64,000 nt of DNA, from NCBI GenBank assembly GCA_009599575.1, contig VWND01000004.1, positions 798,001-862,000 on the forward strand. The letters run 5' to 3'. Both the position numbers and the translations under genes were made by a program. This document shows, in pieces, positions 1 to 11,200 of the stretch (position 1 is the stretch's first letter; each line of letters opens with the position of its first letter). The DNA is from Blumeriella jaapii (Eukaryota > Ascomycota > Leotiomycetes > Helotiales > Drepanopezizaceae). The notes beneath the pieces were generated by a model, which was given only the letters and a program-made list of their open reading frames with translations, did not search any database and was not told the origin of the DNA.

Positions 1-8
1 CCGGCAAC

Positions 9-1472
9 TTGGGGATCGACTATTGCATGCCTGCCTTTGGCATGAATCCCGGCCTTGGTAAGACTCAGCTTGACGACTTCGATTTCTCCACTAACTTCTC
101 GAACCAAGATATTCCAGGACCCGGCCTTGGTAACACTCAGCTCGACGACTTCGATTTCTCCACGAACTTCTCGAGCCAGGAAAACATTTCAGGACCCGGC
201 CTTGGTAAGACTCAGCTTGATGGCTTCGATTTCTCTACTAACTTCTCGAACCAAGATATCCCAGGACCCGGCCTTGGTAACACTCAGCTCGACGACTTCG
301 ATTTCTCCACGAACTTCTCGAGCCAGGAAAACATTTCAGGGGTCGTCGGCTTTGGTAGCATTCAGCTTGACGGCTTCGGTATCTCCACGAACTTCTCGAG
401 CCCGGAAAACATTTCAGGACCCGGCCTTGGTAAGACTCAGCTTGATGGCTTCGATTTCTCTACTAACTTCTCGAACCAAGATATCTCAGGACCCGGCCTT
501 GGTAACACTCAGCTCGACGACTTCGATATCTCCACGAACTTCTCGAACCCGGAAAACATTTCAGGACCCAGCCTTGGTAGCACTCAGCTTGATGGCTTCG
601 ACATCTCCACGAACTTCTCGAGCCCGGAAAACATTTCAGGACCCGGCCTTGGTAACACTCAACTCAACGGCTTCGATTTCTCTACGAGCTTTTCGAGCCA
701 AGGAAATACCTCAGGACCCGGCCTTGGTAGCATTCAGCTTGATGGGTTCGATTTCTCTACGAACTTCTCGAGCCAAGAGAATACCTCGGGAGTTCCAATG
801 GACTCTCAACTTCAGCCTCAAAGCTATGGTGGGGATATCGAATCTATCTTCAACTCGCCCATCACATCGCCATATAGCTCCCAAGGTCATCCTCAAGCTT
901 TCCAACATCCTCCGGCGTCCGAGCCACGAAACCTCGCGTTTCCATCATACTATCCGCGGCCAGGAGTCGAGCAAGAAGAACACCGAGGCCCAAGCCAACT
1001 GAGGGACACACCAGAGTCCAGCATTGAATACTCTTCTAGTCTTCAGCTCCCTCAGACGAACCAGGGCCTGGCTTCTGTCGCAGCAACCAAGCCGAAGAAG
1101 ACTCGGGGACGAAAGAAGATAGAGCGGACCGAAGCAGAGCAAGCTCTGTATCGCAAGAAGCAGCTCGAGAGCAACCGCAAGGCGGCAAAGAAGTGCCGGG
1201 ACAGGAAGAAGCGCGCCCAAGAGGAGGAGAAGGCCAGGCTGAACGCTGTGCAACAAGAAAATTCTCTCTTATGGGCTAAGGCCAAAACGGTGGAGGACGC
1301 TTTCGACAAAACTTTTGCCGGCATCCACCCGGAAACTTTGGGTCTGTACCGCGCTTCCATCGACAGATGCTTGAACGGACTTGCGAAAATCCAGAGGATC
1401 CGATCGAATCACATATTTCTAAATGCTCGACCATCCCCACCAATGACCGGCATTGAAGTTGGGGGCATGTGA
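9..1472 (+). CDS. bZIP transcription factor with ten tandem N-terminal repeats
   Basis: A 487-residue single-exon reading frame. Residues about 13-260 are ten near-identical units of 24-26 residues with the core GPGLGxTQLDxFDFSTNFS. A polar, Pro/Ser/Gln-rich linker follows, then a basic leucine zipper. The basic region contains NRKAAKKCR (Asn389, the N-x7-R signature), and a short zipper with few leucines reaches about residue 440. bZIP proteins bind DNA as dimers in the nucleus, so a sequence-specific regulator is the inferred role. The repeats carry acidic-aromatic clusters (DDFDF) like those of acidic activation domains; that function is inference. The target genes and named orthologue are unknown. 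No in-frame stop separates the first ATG from the window edge, so the true start may lie upstream. The copies are also nearly identical in DNA, which points to recent expansion. Confidence 0.88.
   Translation: MGIDYCMPAFGMNPGLGKTQLDDFDFSTNFSNQDIPGPGLGNTQLDDFDFSTNFSSQENISGPGLGKTQLDGFDFSTNFSNQDIPGPGLGNTQLDDFDFSTNFSSQENISGVVGFGSIQLDGFGISTNFSSPENISGPGLGKTQLDGFDFSTNFSNQDISGPGLGNTQLDDFDISTNFSNPENISGPSLGSTQLDGFDISTNFSSPENISGPGLGNTQLNGFDFSTSFSSQGNTSGPGLGSIQLDGFDFSTNFSSQENTSGVPMDSQLQPQSYGGDIESIFNSPITSPYSSQGHPQAFQHPPASEPRNLAFPSYYPRPGVEQEEHRGPSQLRDTPESSIEYSSSLQLPQTNQGLASVAATKPKKTRGRKKIERTEAEQALYRKKQLESNRKAAKKCRDRKKRAQEEEKARLNAVQQENSLLWAKAKTVEDAFDKTFAGIHPETLGLYRASIDRCLNGLAKIQRIRSNHIFLNARPSPPMTGIEVGGM
45..788 (+). 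repeat. In-frame coding minisatellite, ten units of 72-78 bp
   Basis: Ten head-to-tail units lie inside the bZIP gene and encode residues 13-260. Unit lengths are 24 to 26 codons, so the frame is kept. Two subtypes tend to alternate early in the array, one ending SNQDIP or SNQDIS and one ending SSQENIS. This suggests expansion by duplication of a two-unit block. Copy 5 is the most diverged (GVVGFGSIQ). Confidence 0.95.
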
Positions 1473-2340
1473 AAAGAGGGATACTGCGACGTCTGACAGC
1501 GAGGAGAAAAAAAACAAGCCAGAAAATTAAAACCCCCCAAAAACACTGAACACTGTTTGCACGCGAGTCTACGCTATTGTTCTTTTGAATTTGGAAACAA
1601 TCTCAAGCTTTCGTGTCGATCGGCAACATGACCTTTGGAAACGGTCAAAAAAAGTTGCTCGCTCTGACGAATTGGCAAGGAGACGAAGAGTAGAGGAGGG
1701 AAGAGCACCTCCTGACTCAGAGATGAAACCAGCCCGAATCCAACCTGCCGAATCTTCAGAATGTTTCTCGCTCTCACATTGGTACCATATCTGAGAGGAC
1801 TTGTTGTTTGTAAATAGCCCGAGATTGGTATAGGCTTGGCACTGGAAACAGTAATATCTGATGTATTATCTTTCATACCTGGCAGGAGACGTTTTCTGTA
1901 AATAGCTCTAGACTCTTGTGGCCTTGACACTTGAAGCAGTAATTTCTAATGTATAATCCGTCACACTTTGTTCTTCTTGAGAAGCGTGAAAACCATATAA
2001 TCGCGGCGTTGAACGGCCATACTGCTCATGCAGAACTGAGTACAAGAACTACAACCCAACGGAGCCATTTCCTACTCCCAAGAAGAACTTCTCTGGTTCG
2101 ACCGTGGAGATTTCTATGGAAGCAGGCGCTGAGGCGTGCAGTAAGCTTCGCAAGGTCTGTGCAGTGGCCATCCATGTCAAGTTACCTGCTAGATCTGTGT
2201 CTTACGCAACCGACATAGTGGCTATACTAACTGTATAGGGAACAACTCTTTTTGCAATGACGGTGGCATGTCTGCCTTAACCTCAGCCGGTCTCTTGATG
2301 GGGACGCCGGACTTTCACTCCTCACGACGCCTGCCGTCAA

Positions 2341-2409
2341 GTCGCGCTCGCGTAAGTCGCGCTCGCGTAAGTCGCGCTCGCGTAAGTCGCGCTCGCGTAA
2401 GTCGCGCTA
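2341..2409. repeat. 15-bp tandem repeat, 4.6 copies
   Basis: The unit GTCGCGCTCGCGTAA is repeated perfectly four times, followed by nine bases of a fifth copy. It is GC- and CpG-rich and lies in non-coding DNA. No function is visible. Confidence 0.95.
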
Positions 2410-2785
2410 CCAGGGGCCTAAATGAAGAATAAATGGAGACGAAACAAAACCACGCGACTGAAGTAAAAAATTTGCTTTGAAATTGCGGGGTAACTAACCC
2501 CCAGCTCCAGAGCACTTGCGAAGCCGCCACAAAATGCGGGGATCAAGAAAGAGGCGAGTGGAATAAGCGAAATCGACGGTTTGGAAGCTGCGCGAGAAGA
2601 AAAAGCTATGACGAGTTCGAAATGTAGGCTTCATAGATTTTGGAATGAGTAAGTGGCTTTGAGCGGAGATACCTTGGCAGATCTAGGAATGGATTTGATA
2701 AGGACACTCCTGACGCTGCGGCCGATATGGGTGTGATCGGAGATTTATGACAGCGCACTTGGTTTGGTGGAGAAACCCTGAGCAT

Positions 2786-3536
2786 CCGGCATATTGTAGC
2801 GAATCTTCTTTTGGCAGACAGGTCAAAGAAGGGGGCGGGGTACGCATGACTGGCCCCCTTCAGGTGAGGTAGCTGAGCCTGCTGGGCCTCTTAGGCAAAC
2901 CAGATCGACAACCAAGAAACCTGCAGTCAAGGCTGCCTTCAAGGGAAAAGGAAATCGAGGTATATTCAGGATATATTCGGTTGCGAAAGCTTTTGGCCCG
3001 TGAATGTGTTGGTCTGGCTTCGAGGTTTGAGGTCCGGCACTTTGTAGCGAATCTTCTTTTGGCAGACAGGTCAAAGAAGGGGGGGGGGGGGTGCATGACT
3101 GGCCCCCTTCAGGTGAGGTAGCTGAGCCTGCTAGGCCTTTTAGGCAAACCAGATCGACAACCAAGAAACCTGCAGTCAAGGCTGCCTTCAAGGGAAAAGG
3201 AAAAAATCGAGGTATATTAAGGATATATTCGGTTGCGAAAGCTTTTGGCCCGTGAATGTGTTGGTCTGGCTTCGAGGTTTGAGGTCCGGCACTTTGTAGC
3301 GAATCTTCTTTTGGCAGACAGGTCAAAGAAAGGGGGGGGGGGGTGCATGACTGGCCCCCTTCAGGTGAGGTAGCTGAGCCTGCTAGGCCTTTTAGGCAAA
3401 CCAGATCGACAACCAAGAAACCTGCAGTCAAGGCTGCCTTCAAGGGAAAATGAAATCGAGGTATATTAAGGATATATTCGGTTGCGAAGGCTTTGGGCCT
3501 GTGAAATGTGTTGATCTGGCTTCGAGGTTTGAGGTC
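2786..3536. repeat. Three-copy satellite, unit about 250 bp, each copy with a G-run
   Basis: Three direct copies begin near 2,786, 3,034 and 3,286. The anchor TGTAGCGAATC recurs at 2,795, 3,043 and 3,295, giving spacings of 248 and 252 bp. The copies differ by a few substitutions, by the length of an internal A-run, and by a G-run (GGGGGCGGGG in copy 1, 13 G in copy 2, 12 G in copy 3). The third copy ends near 3,536, where the match to a further copy stops. No terminal repeats, transposase or tRNA-like ends are visible, so this is called a satellite rather than a mobile element. Confidence 0.92.
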
Positions 3537-4557
3537 GCTGTCAACCTGCTAGCGCTTTCCAAAGAGTATGTTTCTAGGTCGATAATGGGTTTAGTAAATG
3601 GCTTTGAACTAGCGTAAAAGTGTTTCAAGAAGTACGAAATATGTGTTATAGATAGATGTTGAGTTGAACAGATGAAGTGCGGAGCTTGTCAGAGAGAGCA
3701 AAATACTAGTATATTGCGCCTCAAGTTCATCACTCTGGAGCACTGGAATGTGGCCGGCTGCGTTGACGAGCTAGTCGCCGAGAGGTGACAAGCACTTGAG
3801 GCCTCGAGTTATGACTTCGAAAGAGACAATGAGAAGAGGAGAGCCAAATATCTTGGTAAACTCCAGAAGAGAGGTGTAAAAGGAGAAATGGCGCAAAAAG
3901 AGAAGAGGTGTAATAGTGGGCTGCAAAATTCGAGTGTGGATACGATAAGGAAAACCCTGAGAATTTGTGGTGGGGACGCTACTGGCCCAAGACGCTACTG
4001 CGGACCGGCCCGAGTGTATGAAGAACTTGACCGAAGGTATTTTTATACATATAATTCAACGTCTCGAGAGTAAGCCAAAGGTTTCTTTATCGTCAGACAA
4101 TATAACAACAGAAACAAAACATGTTCTGTTTTGGACGACGTTGTATCCGAGTCGCCAGCGCATAACGTACGCAGTAATGCACCTACGGAGCGTGATACCT
4201 ACACGTGTGCTTTGCATCCCTCAGATCATGGGAAACGGCCACCGCATGTACAGCTTGCCATTCGAATTTCATTGCCGAAAGGAAAGGGGGACTGGAGGCG
4301 GAAAATGTGTGCAGGTACAGTAGGGGGGGGGGGGCGGTTAGGTATGCAGGGAGTCGTGAGGGCTGCCATTATGTTGAGGCAGAAAAATTATAGCTTGGTT
4401 CAATTGGCAAAGAACAAGGGCGATATCTCACACAGAGATGTGTATGTCAAGATCTACTACTGGCGCAGTTCAATGTCTCTACTCGTCTGCCTGGTTCGGA
4501 ACTTGAGACACGGTTTTGATCAGGACCTATCACTTCACTGCTCAGTCACCTCATTGA

Positions 4558-4588
4558 TTTTTTTTTTTTGGGGGGGGGGGGGTGGGGT

Positions 4589-4637
<49 letters not shown>
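4558..4637. repeat. T12 followed by a 68-bp G-tract
   Basis: Twelve T residues run straight into 68 positions that are all G except two T residues, at 4,583 and 4,588. The last uninterrupted run is 49 G. Such DNA could form G-quadruplexes on the plus strand. It is also a classic site of sequencing or assembly error, so its length should not be taken literally. Confidence 0.9.
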
Positions 4638-4639
<2 letters not shown>

Positions 4640-5155
4640 TCCAAAGATGACGAAGAAAGGTGCGAGTAACAGGAAAATCCCAGAACTCTCCACCTCTCGA
4701 ATGAAATGTACACCTCTTTATGGGTTTATTGATAGGCGAGTTTTGAAAGGAGCACTCCATGGGAAGGGAACTCCTCACGCTCTCTGTATTGCAGAACGGA
4801 GACAGTGTTGATTCGACGAACGAGCATGAACTAATCTCGATGGTCTCGAGTCTTCGCTGGCAGCTTTTCTCTGCGAACCAGCAACCGCAACTGGTCCCCT
4901 GTTTCGAAAGGCTTTGTATTTGGACGATGACGGTGTATAATTCTGGGCTGGAAATGATATGGCGAGAATCAAATGGGCTTGGAGATAGGGTGGAAATGGT
5001 TTTGGGTAAGCTGTTTCCATGTAATGGGTCTGGACTTGACTAATCTGATCGATTTGAGCAAGGAGCTGCCAAATTTGTATTTGACTAGGGTGGGTGTGGA
5101 AGTAAGTCTTGCTTATACACAAGATACAAGTGAATAGAGCTCTGCCGTACAATAC

Positions 5156-6138
5156 CTATGCTACAGTTCGCCTATTCACCAGATCCGACTGATGCTCGCT
5201 CAGTATCCTGTCCAGCGCATTCTTCTCAATAACGATTCTGCCCAACTCCAGCAAATCCTTCACATCGACTTCTTCAACAGTCTGGACCCTCCCATGTTCA
5301 CCAGATTTCTCCATAGCCTTCACCAGATTTCTCTCCAAATCACTTGTAACCATCAGCGTTCTCCCAAATTCCTTGCCCCAGTGATTGTGTTCCAAGACAG
5401 CCTTGATGAACCGCGGCTCCGCAAACTTAGTGTACATCCTATCACAGATAATCAACTCCCCTCTCCGGTACCGCCAGCTCAGAGCAGTTCTCCAGGCCAA
5501 ATCATACATCTTCCTGGGGAGCGCGGTTGCGAAGTCTCGAGGGTGCGGCCCAAAGGCCTTTCCTCCGCCTACGAGCGCCGGCGATTGCCTCGTACCGAGA
5601 CGAGCCCTACCGGTTCCCTTTTGCGGTCTAACCTTGCGGTGAGAACCGTGAACCTCATATCGGGTCTTGGAACTCGCTGTTCCTTGTCGGGTATAATCGC
5701 CCTCGAAGACAACGGCACGGTGCAGGATATCGCGGCGGAGAGGGAGATGGAGGTGCTTGCTATTGTAGGACTCGAATCGTAGCGGCTCCAGCGTCGGAAA
5801 CTTGTAAATGGTGGTAAGGACAGTTGGGTCTAGGAGTTGCGTTAGATGTCGCTGCTAAACTGAGTGTGAGGTTTCGTACCTGGAAGGCTGTATGCGGGAT
5901 CTGATGCAGCCTCAAGCAAAGAGGGATTGAATTCATGTACTATGTTCGAGGGCATCGCAGTCTCTGTTGCCATTGACCTCGAGAGCCGTGGTGCCAGACA
6001 TCGCTGTTGAAGAAAGTTAGCATGACTACCTGTGGACGAGGTACTACGACCAACCGTCAATGGATCTTTAATTCCCGAGGAGAGAGTCTGCAAAGTCCTC
6101 AAGCTCCTTGAGAAGTTCTGCAAGCCTTTTGACGCCAT
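5156..6138 (-). CDS. YML6: Mitochondrial large-subunit ribosomal protein uL4m
   Basis: Two exons, 6138-5880 and 5829-5156, are split by a 50-bp intron (GTACGA...CCTAG) and encode 310 residues. The protein is the mitochondrial homologue of bacterial L4, which binds 23S-type rRNA and lines the exit tunnel. Exon 2 carries the L4 signature RPQKGTGRARLGTRQSPALV followed by GGGKAFGPHPRDF. The N-terminus is Arg/Ser-rich with few acids, as expected for a mitochondrial presequence. Splicing joins AYSLP to DPTVLTTIYKFP in frame, which supports the intron. The length is close to yeast Yml6 (about 286). It is transcribed away from the mL38 gene across only 155 bp. Note that the yeast name MRPL4 denotes a different protein (uL29m). 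Confidence 0.93.
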
Positions 6139-6293
6139 TGTGATATGGAATGCGCAACTTCGCTGTCGCGAAAGAAGTCCAAATGATGAATTTGGTAAAA
6201 AGTGGATCCGGATAAAAGGTTACTCCGCATCAAAGATCTGGGCCTCGAAATTTGTATGAACGTCAACAAGATATTTTCACCACCACACCGACC
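6139..6293. promoter_or_regulatory. Bidirectional promoter interval, uL4m / mL38
   Basis: Only 155 bp separates the two start codons, so both 5' UTRs and core promoters must fit here or overlap the genes. No TATA or CCAAT box stands out. The role is inferred from the divergent layout. Confidence 0.6.
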
Positions 6294-7677
6294 ATGCCCG
6301 CCCGTCAGAAGGTCGCAAGTTTGGCACGATGCCTCAAGAAATCCGCAGCTCCGTGTCATTCTGCAAGAGTAATTCGAACGTTCACTACTTCTTCCCGGTC
6401 AAACGAAGAAACTACCACAGAGACAGTAACGTCCAAGCCTACGTTCGACCCAGCCACTGTTACGAACCCAAAGCAAGAACGAGCGCTGATGAGGGCTGGG
6501 ATAGCTCCCATCGGATCCAGAAGACGGCGTGCGGCATTGCAGAGTTCCGACAACATTCCGTTCGAGCAATTGCCATATCAATGTTTTCAGGAGGCCAGAA
6601 AGGTGCTCGCTGCCGATAGAGCAGAGAAGCTGGAGCAGATTGCCGAGGAACGGTCACGGATATCGAGGTTGCTTGCTACAGATGCTGCCAATGTCAAAGG
6701 GGGAGAGGAGAACAAACAGAGGAAGCTGGAAGCCATGCGCAGGCATCTGGAATATTTGAAGATTCAAGCAGACATCAACGATCCCATGATCAAAAAGCGC
6801 TTTGAGGATGGCAAAGGTATGTCTATCATTTCCTCCTCCTATGATTTTCAATTGCTAACTACTATTACAAGGGGATATGTCCAAGCCCATCTACCGGTAT
6901 CTGGCAAATGAGAAATGGCGTAGATATCAACGCTTGCTCATCATTCAACGCATAAACCAGCTTGGTGTCGTTCCAGATGTCTTCCCCTCTTTCGAGCCCA
7001 CGGCCGAAGTCAGACTAGCGTTTCGAGAGCGGAACGTCCAGCCTGGCGATTTCGTTGATTCCAGAGTCAGCGAGGTTCCCGCTCGGCTGAAGGTCCAGGT
7101 TTTCGACAAAGGAGAACGGCTTGTCAGCGTTATCGTGGTCGACTCAGACGTGCCCGGAGAAGACGACAAGTTCAAATCAAGGTTACATTATTTCGCCGTC
7201 AACATCCCTATCTCTCCAACAAAAACGTCCCTGCCTCTGTCCCACGCCACCGACGAACAGCTCGTGCTACCTTGGCTACCACCTTTTGCCCAAAAGGGGA
7301 CGCCTTTCCACCGCTACTCCGTGTTCGTCCTCCAACAGCAGCCCGGGGAGGTTCTCGACGTAGCAGCACTGAAGGAAAAATTCCGGCGCGAGGTGCGCAG
7401 GACCACTCAAAGCAAAGAGTACTTCAAGCACCTGGAGTGGAGCAAGCCTATCTCGGTCAAAAGCGTGGTGCAAATTCTGGGCCTGACGCCCATTGGCGTC
7501 GGGATTTTCCGCAGTCTGTGGGATGAGGGAACCGCTGGCGTGATGCACAGAGCTGACATCGAGGGCGCGGACATCGAGTACAAGAGGAACAAGGTCATTG
7601 CGATCAAGCCGAAGCAGAGAAAGAGAGGCTGGGAAGCGAGACATTCTGGCCCGAAGTACAAGTCGTTGGAGAGGTGA
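6294..7677 (+). CDS. MRPL35: Mitochondrial large-subunit ribosomal protein mL38 (PEBP-like)
   Basis: Two exons, 6294-6816 and 6872-7677, with a 55-bp intron (GTATGT...TACAAG), encode 442 residues. mL38 is a mitochondria-specific ribosomal protein built around a phosphatidylethanolamine-binding-protein fold. The N-terminal 45 residues are basic and Ser/Thr-rich, like a presequence. Next come a helical Arg/Glu-rich stretch and a conserved DPMIKKRFEDGKGDMSKPIY segment. The PEBP-like domain covers roughly residues 220-390, including LPWLPPF and FHRYSVFVLQQQPG. The C-terminus is basic (KPKQRKRGW). I chose the ATG at 6294 over an in-frame ATG 42 bp upstream because it opens the presequence and has the better context. 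The upstream start cannot be excluded. Confidence 0.9.
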
Positions 7678-8256
7678 TGATGTGTATGTTGGGTGTACTA
7701 CTTGTATCATATTTGCATCGTGGAAGCAGGCAAGTCTCTGCTTCTCCTCCCCCCAACACAATTTCGCTGTTGTGTTCATTCAGGAAATGAGGCAACGCTC
7801 AGTATTCGTGACGAGATAGCAAATTCCTGACTAGGCTGTAAACGACAATACAGTTGAGCTATTCTCACGATGTATTCGATTCCGCAGTATCGTCTCATGT
7901 TACTACTCATTTAGTTAGATTCATGGCTAGGTACCATGCATGTGATTTACAGCCGTCTGACCGCATCGTGCTCTAGCTGCTGGTAGACACGTCCATGTAA
8001 GTCCCTATGCTCTTTTCGAGATCTTCTTTTCTGCTGTCTTTCACATTTTACGTTTTTCTTGCTTCCCTTACAGAGACCAACTATCTTCTGCCCTCAAAAG
8101 TCGCTTGCAGTCACAAGCCCAGGAAGAAGAACATGAATTAACGGGGAAATGCATGCTAAAACCCATCAATACACTCTTTTGGTCTCCTTGCTCGCTATGC
8201 TAACCAAAGGCCGGTAACTCTCAGGCGGAATTTTAAGCTTTCACTCTGTACATCTC
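7678..8256. other. Convergent intergenic spacer
   Basis: This 579-bp stretch lies between the 3' ends of the mL38 and RRP5 genes. It must hold both transcription ends. I see no reading frame, repeat or RNA gene in it. Confidence 0.6.
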
Positions 8257-11200
8257 CTACTCATCCTCACCACCAGCCTTAGCTTTCTTCGCCGCCGCAG
8301 CGCTGACCCACTCCTGCGTCTTTGCCAAAACCTTCTCCTTGCTTTTCTTATCCCCGTTTCCTTCCTCCCACTCACTCCAGCGTCTAAACCAAGCCATTGC
8401 CTGTTTAGGCTTCAATCCCTTGTTCGTCTTCACCATACGCTCGAACACACCGCGGGTGATATCCTTGTCACCCTGTTGGATCTCTAGATCGAGGAGTTGG
8501 TTCCAAATGTCGAGTCGCTTGGGAAAGGTGGTGAGCAGGGCCTCGAACATGGTGCGGCCACGCTCCGGGGAGCCGGCTTTGGAGTGAAATTCCAGCGCGG
8601 CGAATTTGAGGGTTATGGCAACGTGGGTGTGAGTTGGAAGAGACTGCTTTGCGCGGGAGAGGAGGGCGCGGGCGCGCTCTGGGGACGAGAGTGTCGAGTG
8701 GAGGAAGTGCGCGTAATTGGTCCAGACGTTGGGAGACTGAGAAAACTTCTTGACCAGGACCTGGAAGAGGTCATCGGCTTTCTGCGAGAGGGTTAGTATT
8801 TGCAACGCGGGATATGAGGAAGGGAAAAGACTTACGCCATGCTTGCCAGACTGGATGTAGATACTAGTCAGCCTTTCGTGAATCTCTTGCGCGTCGTTGT
8901 ATTGACATGCTCGCTTGAAAACATCTTCTAGGGTCTCGTCGCTACCATACGCATTCTCCAGGTTGAGGAGGGCAATCCAGACGTTCATCTTCTCGACCTC
9001 CTCGCGAATGTTTATGGTCTTGATAGCGCGTTCTGCTACCTCTCTCGCCTTTCTGAGCTCACTCAGTTGCATCTGAAAAGCCATGTACTGGATCCAAAGA
9101 GCTGATGAGTCTGGCTGTCCAAGCAGAAGACGTTCGAAATCGCTGACAGACTGCGGTCCATTGGCATCGAGATCCCCTGTACGGTCGACTTTGATCTCAG
9201 CCTTCCTACGTTTCTTTTTCTTCGGCTTATCGCCTGCATCTTCGTTGTCAGAACTGGCGTTCGATTGCACCTCGAGAACGTTGGCGGACCAGTCGAATCC
9301 TCCTGCGCTGAGAGCTGGAACAACAGCATGCTCTTCAGCATCTGGCATCTCAAGGTCGGAATCCTCTTCTACTTGATTCTCGTGGCTATCAATACTTTCG
9401 AAATTGTCGAGATCAATGCCGCCGTCCTCCTCGTCCTCCTGGTCATTTGAGTCACTGCTCATTTGGGCACCCTCCATCCCATTTAGGTCTTCGTCATCGC
9501 TGCCATCCCTAGATCCCACATCATCTGGGAAGTACGATGCTTTGAGCCCGAAGCTGATTTGTCTCTTTTTAGCATCGAGATATACAATCTTGGCCTTAAC
9601 TTGATCGCCCTCTTGATAAAGGTCTTTCACGTTGTCGACCTTTCGGTCGGCTATTTGAGATCGATGACAAAGGCCACTGAGGCGATTAGCGCCATCGATG
9701 ACGATGAACACGCCAAAGTCTTCGACCTTACGAATCTTCCCAGTAACGATTTGTCCGGGTTTCAGGTCTTCGAACCTCATAGGGGGAACGTAGTTCTCGC
9801 TGAGAGCAGAAGCTTTGAGGCTCATTTGGACATTACCTCTGAGCTTATCAATACCAATGACCTTGCCCTTGACGAGCTGATCGACCTCATACTCAGATTG
9901 CCAGTCTTTCACGAAGGAGTCAGAGAGTTCTGCGACCTTCACATAGGCATCGACCCTGCCGCCTAAGTTGACGAAGATTCCAGAATCAGTGACATTCTTG
10001 ATGAACCCACGCACGATATCGTTGAGCTTGAGTTGTGAGGCCTCTGAGATCTCAGGATCCTTCACTTCGAGGGAAGAATTCAGTACTCTTGATGGCCGAG
10101 TCGATAATCTGATCTTCTTGTTCGGTAGGTCAATATCAGTGACACAGACTCTCACGATCTCGCCCTTTGAGTATTTTGTAGGATCGGCTTCCGAAAAATC
10201 ATCTGCCAGATCTGGAAGATTAACTGGTGCGGAAAAGCTGTCGCTGAGTTGTACCATGATATGTCTCTCTGAAGATTTTGTGACCTTACCGGTCACAACC
10301 ATTCCTTTACTCAGGCTCTTCAAGGTGATAGGGCCTGGAGATTGACCTGATAGTGCAGATAGATCTAATCGATTGTTTGCGGTATCAACATGTTTCACGT
10401 GGACTTTGATGGCTGATCCAATTGGGAAATGCAACGCTAGATCTTTCAACTTTGAAACATCATCGGACAGATCCAAAGCTGGAATGCGTCCACGGACATT
10501 GGGGGAAAGATTCACCCAAATGAAGTCCTCCCGGATGTTATTGACGTATACGATCCATGAGGATCCGACCTTGACCTTATCGAGCGTAAGGGGATCTTGA
10601 GGGGTGTCACATTGATCGCTTGGCTTTGCGGATAGCTCGAAAACAAGGGTTTTGCCAGATCGGTGGGAGATTGGCAAAAATCGATGGTTTTTAGCATCGT
10701 GGATGCCCAAGACACGGACATCCAAAATCTGCTTCGGCGAAAATGACCGCAAGGGCTTCTTTCGATCCTTGATTTCGTCGAACGAATCGAAAACTTGCGA
10801 GATGTCTATGCGACCCTGGATGTTATCGGCAAGTTGGACGTTGATTTGAGTCTCCTTGATAGATGATATCTTTGCTTTTGTTAATCTCCCTAGCGTGAGA
10901 TCATCAAGACTAGTAAGCGTGGTGTCAATCGGGTTCACTGCTTCTTGATTGGCACCAACAGACGGAACAGATAGTTGAGTTGGGTCCTCGTCTGCCTTAG
11001 GTGCAGCGACATCAACCATAGACAGCTGGAATTGCCTTTGACCATGATCAACACGAGTAATCTTGACCTGCAAAGTCTGGAACTTCTTCAATCCAAAGTC
11101 TGGGAATCGAAGAGCGTCCTCGGGCAGCTTGACCTTTGGCAACAAGCCAGTAAGGCCACCTGCGAATTGAACGAAAACTGCTGTCAGAGTTATGTTCTTG

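Larger units (their letters stand above)
1473..5155. other. Gene-free interval with repeats and G-runs
   Basis: No conserved protein is recognisable on either strand across about 3.7 kb. The reading frames present are short or are produced by repeats. The interval holds a 15-bp tandem repeat, a three-copy satellite of about 250 bp, and a long poly-G tract, each listed separately. Between 3,540 and 4,550 I see nothing I can identify apart from an 11-base G-run near 4,323. It may be a decayed repeat region between the bZIP gene and the mitoribosomal pair. Confidence 0.6.

Noticed and set aside
55..1002. A 315-codon frame overlapping the bZIP gene in another phase
   Set aside because: It is open only because the repeat unit is a multiple of three bases and lacks stops in that phase. 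It has no domain and the bZIP frame explains the DNA.
2823..3443. A 206-codon minus-strand frame with three similar 83-residue blocks
   Set aside because: It copies the 250-bp satellite. Frame is kept by compensating run-length changes. No conserved motif, and G-runs give Pro tracts.
4131..4811. A frame containing a long poly-Gly stretch
   Set aside because: The poly-Gly is the G-tract read in frame; the flanks show no protein-like conservation.
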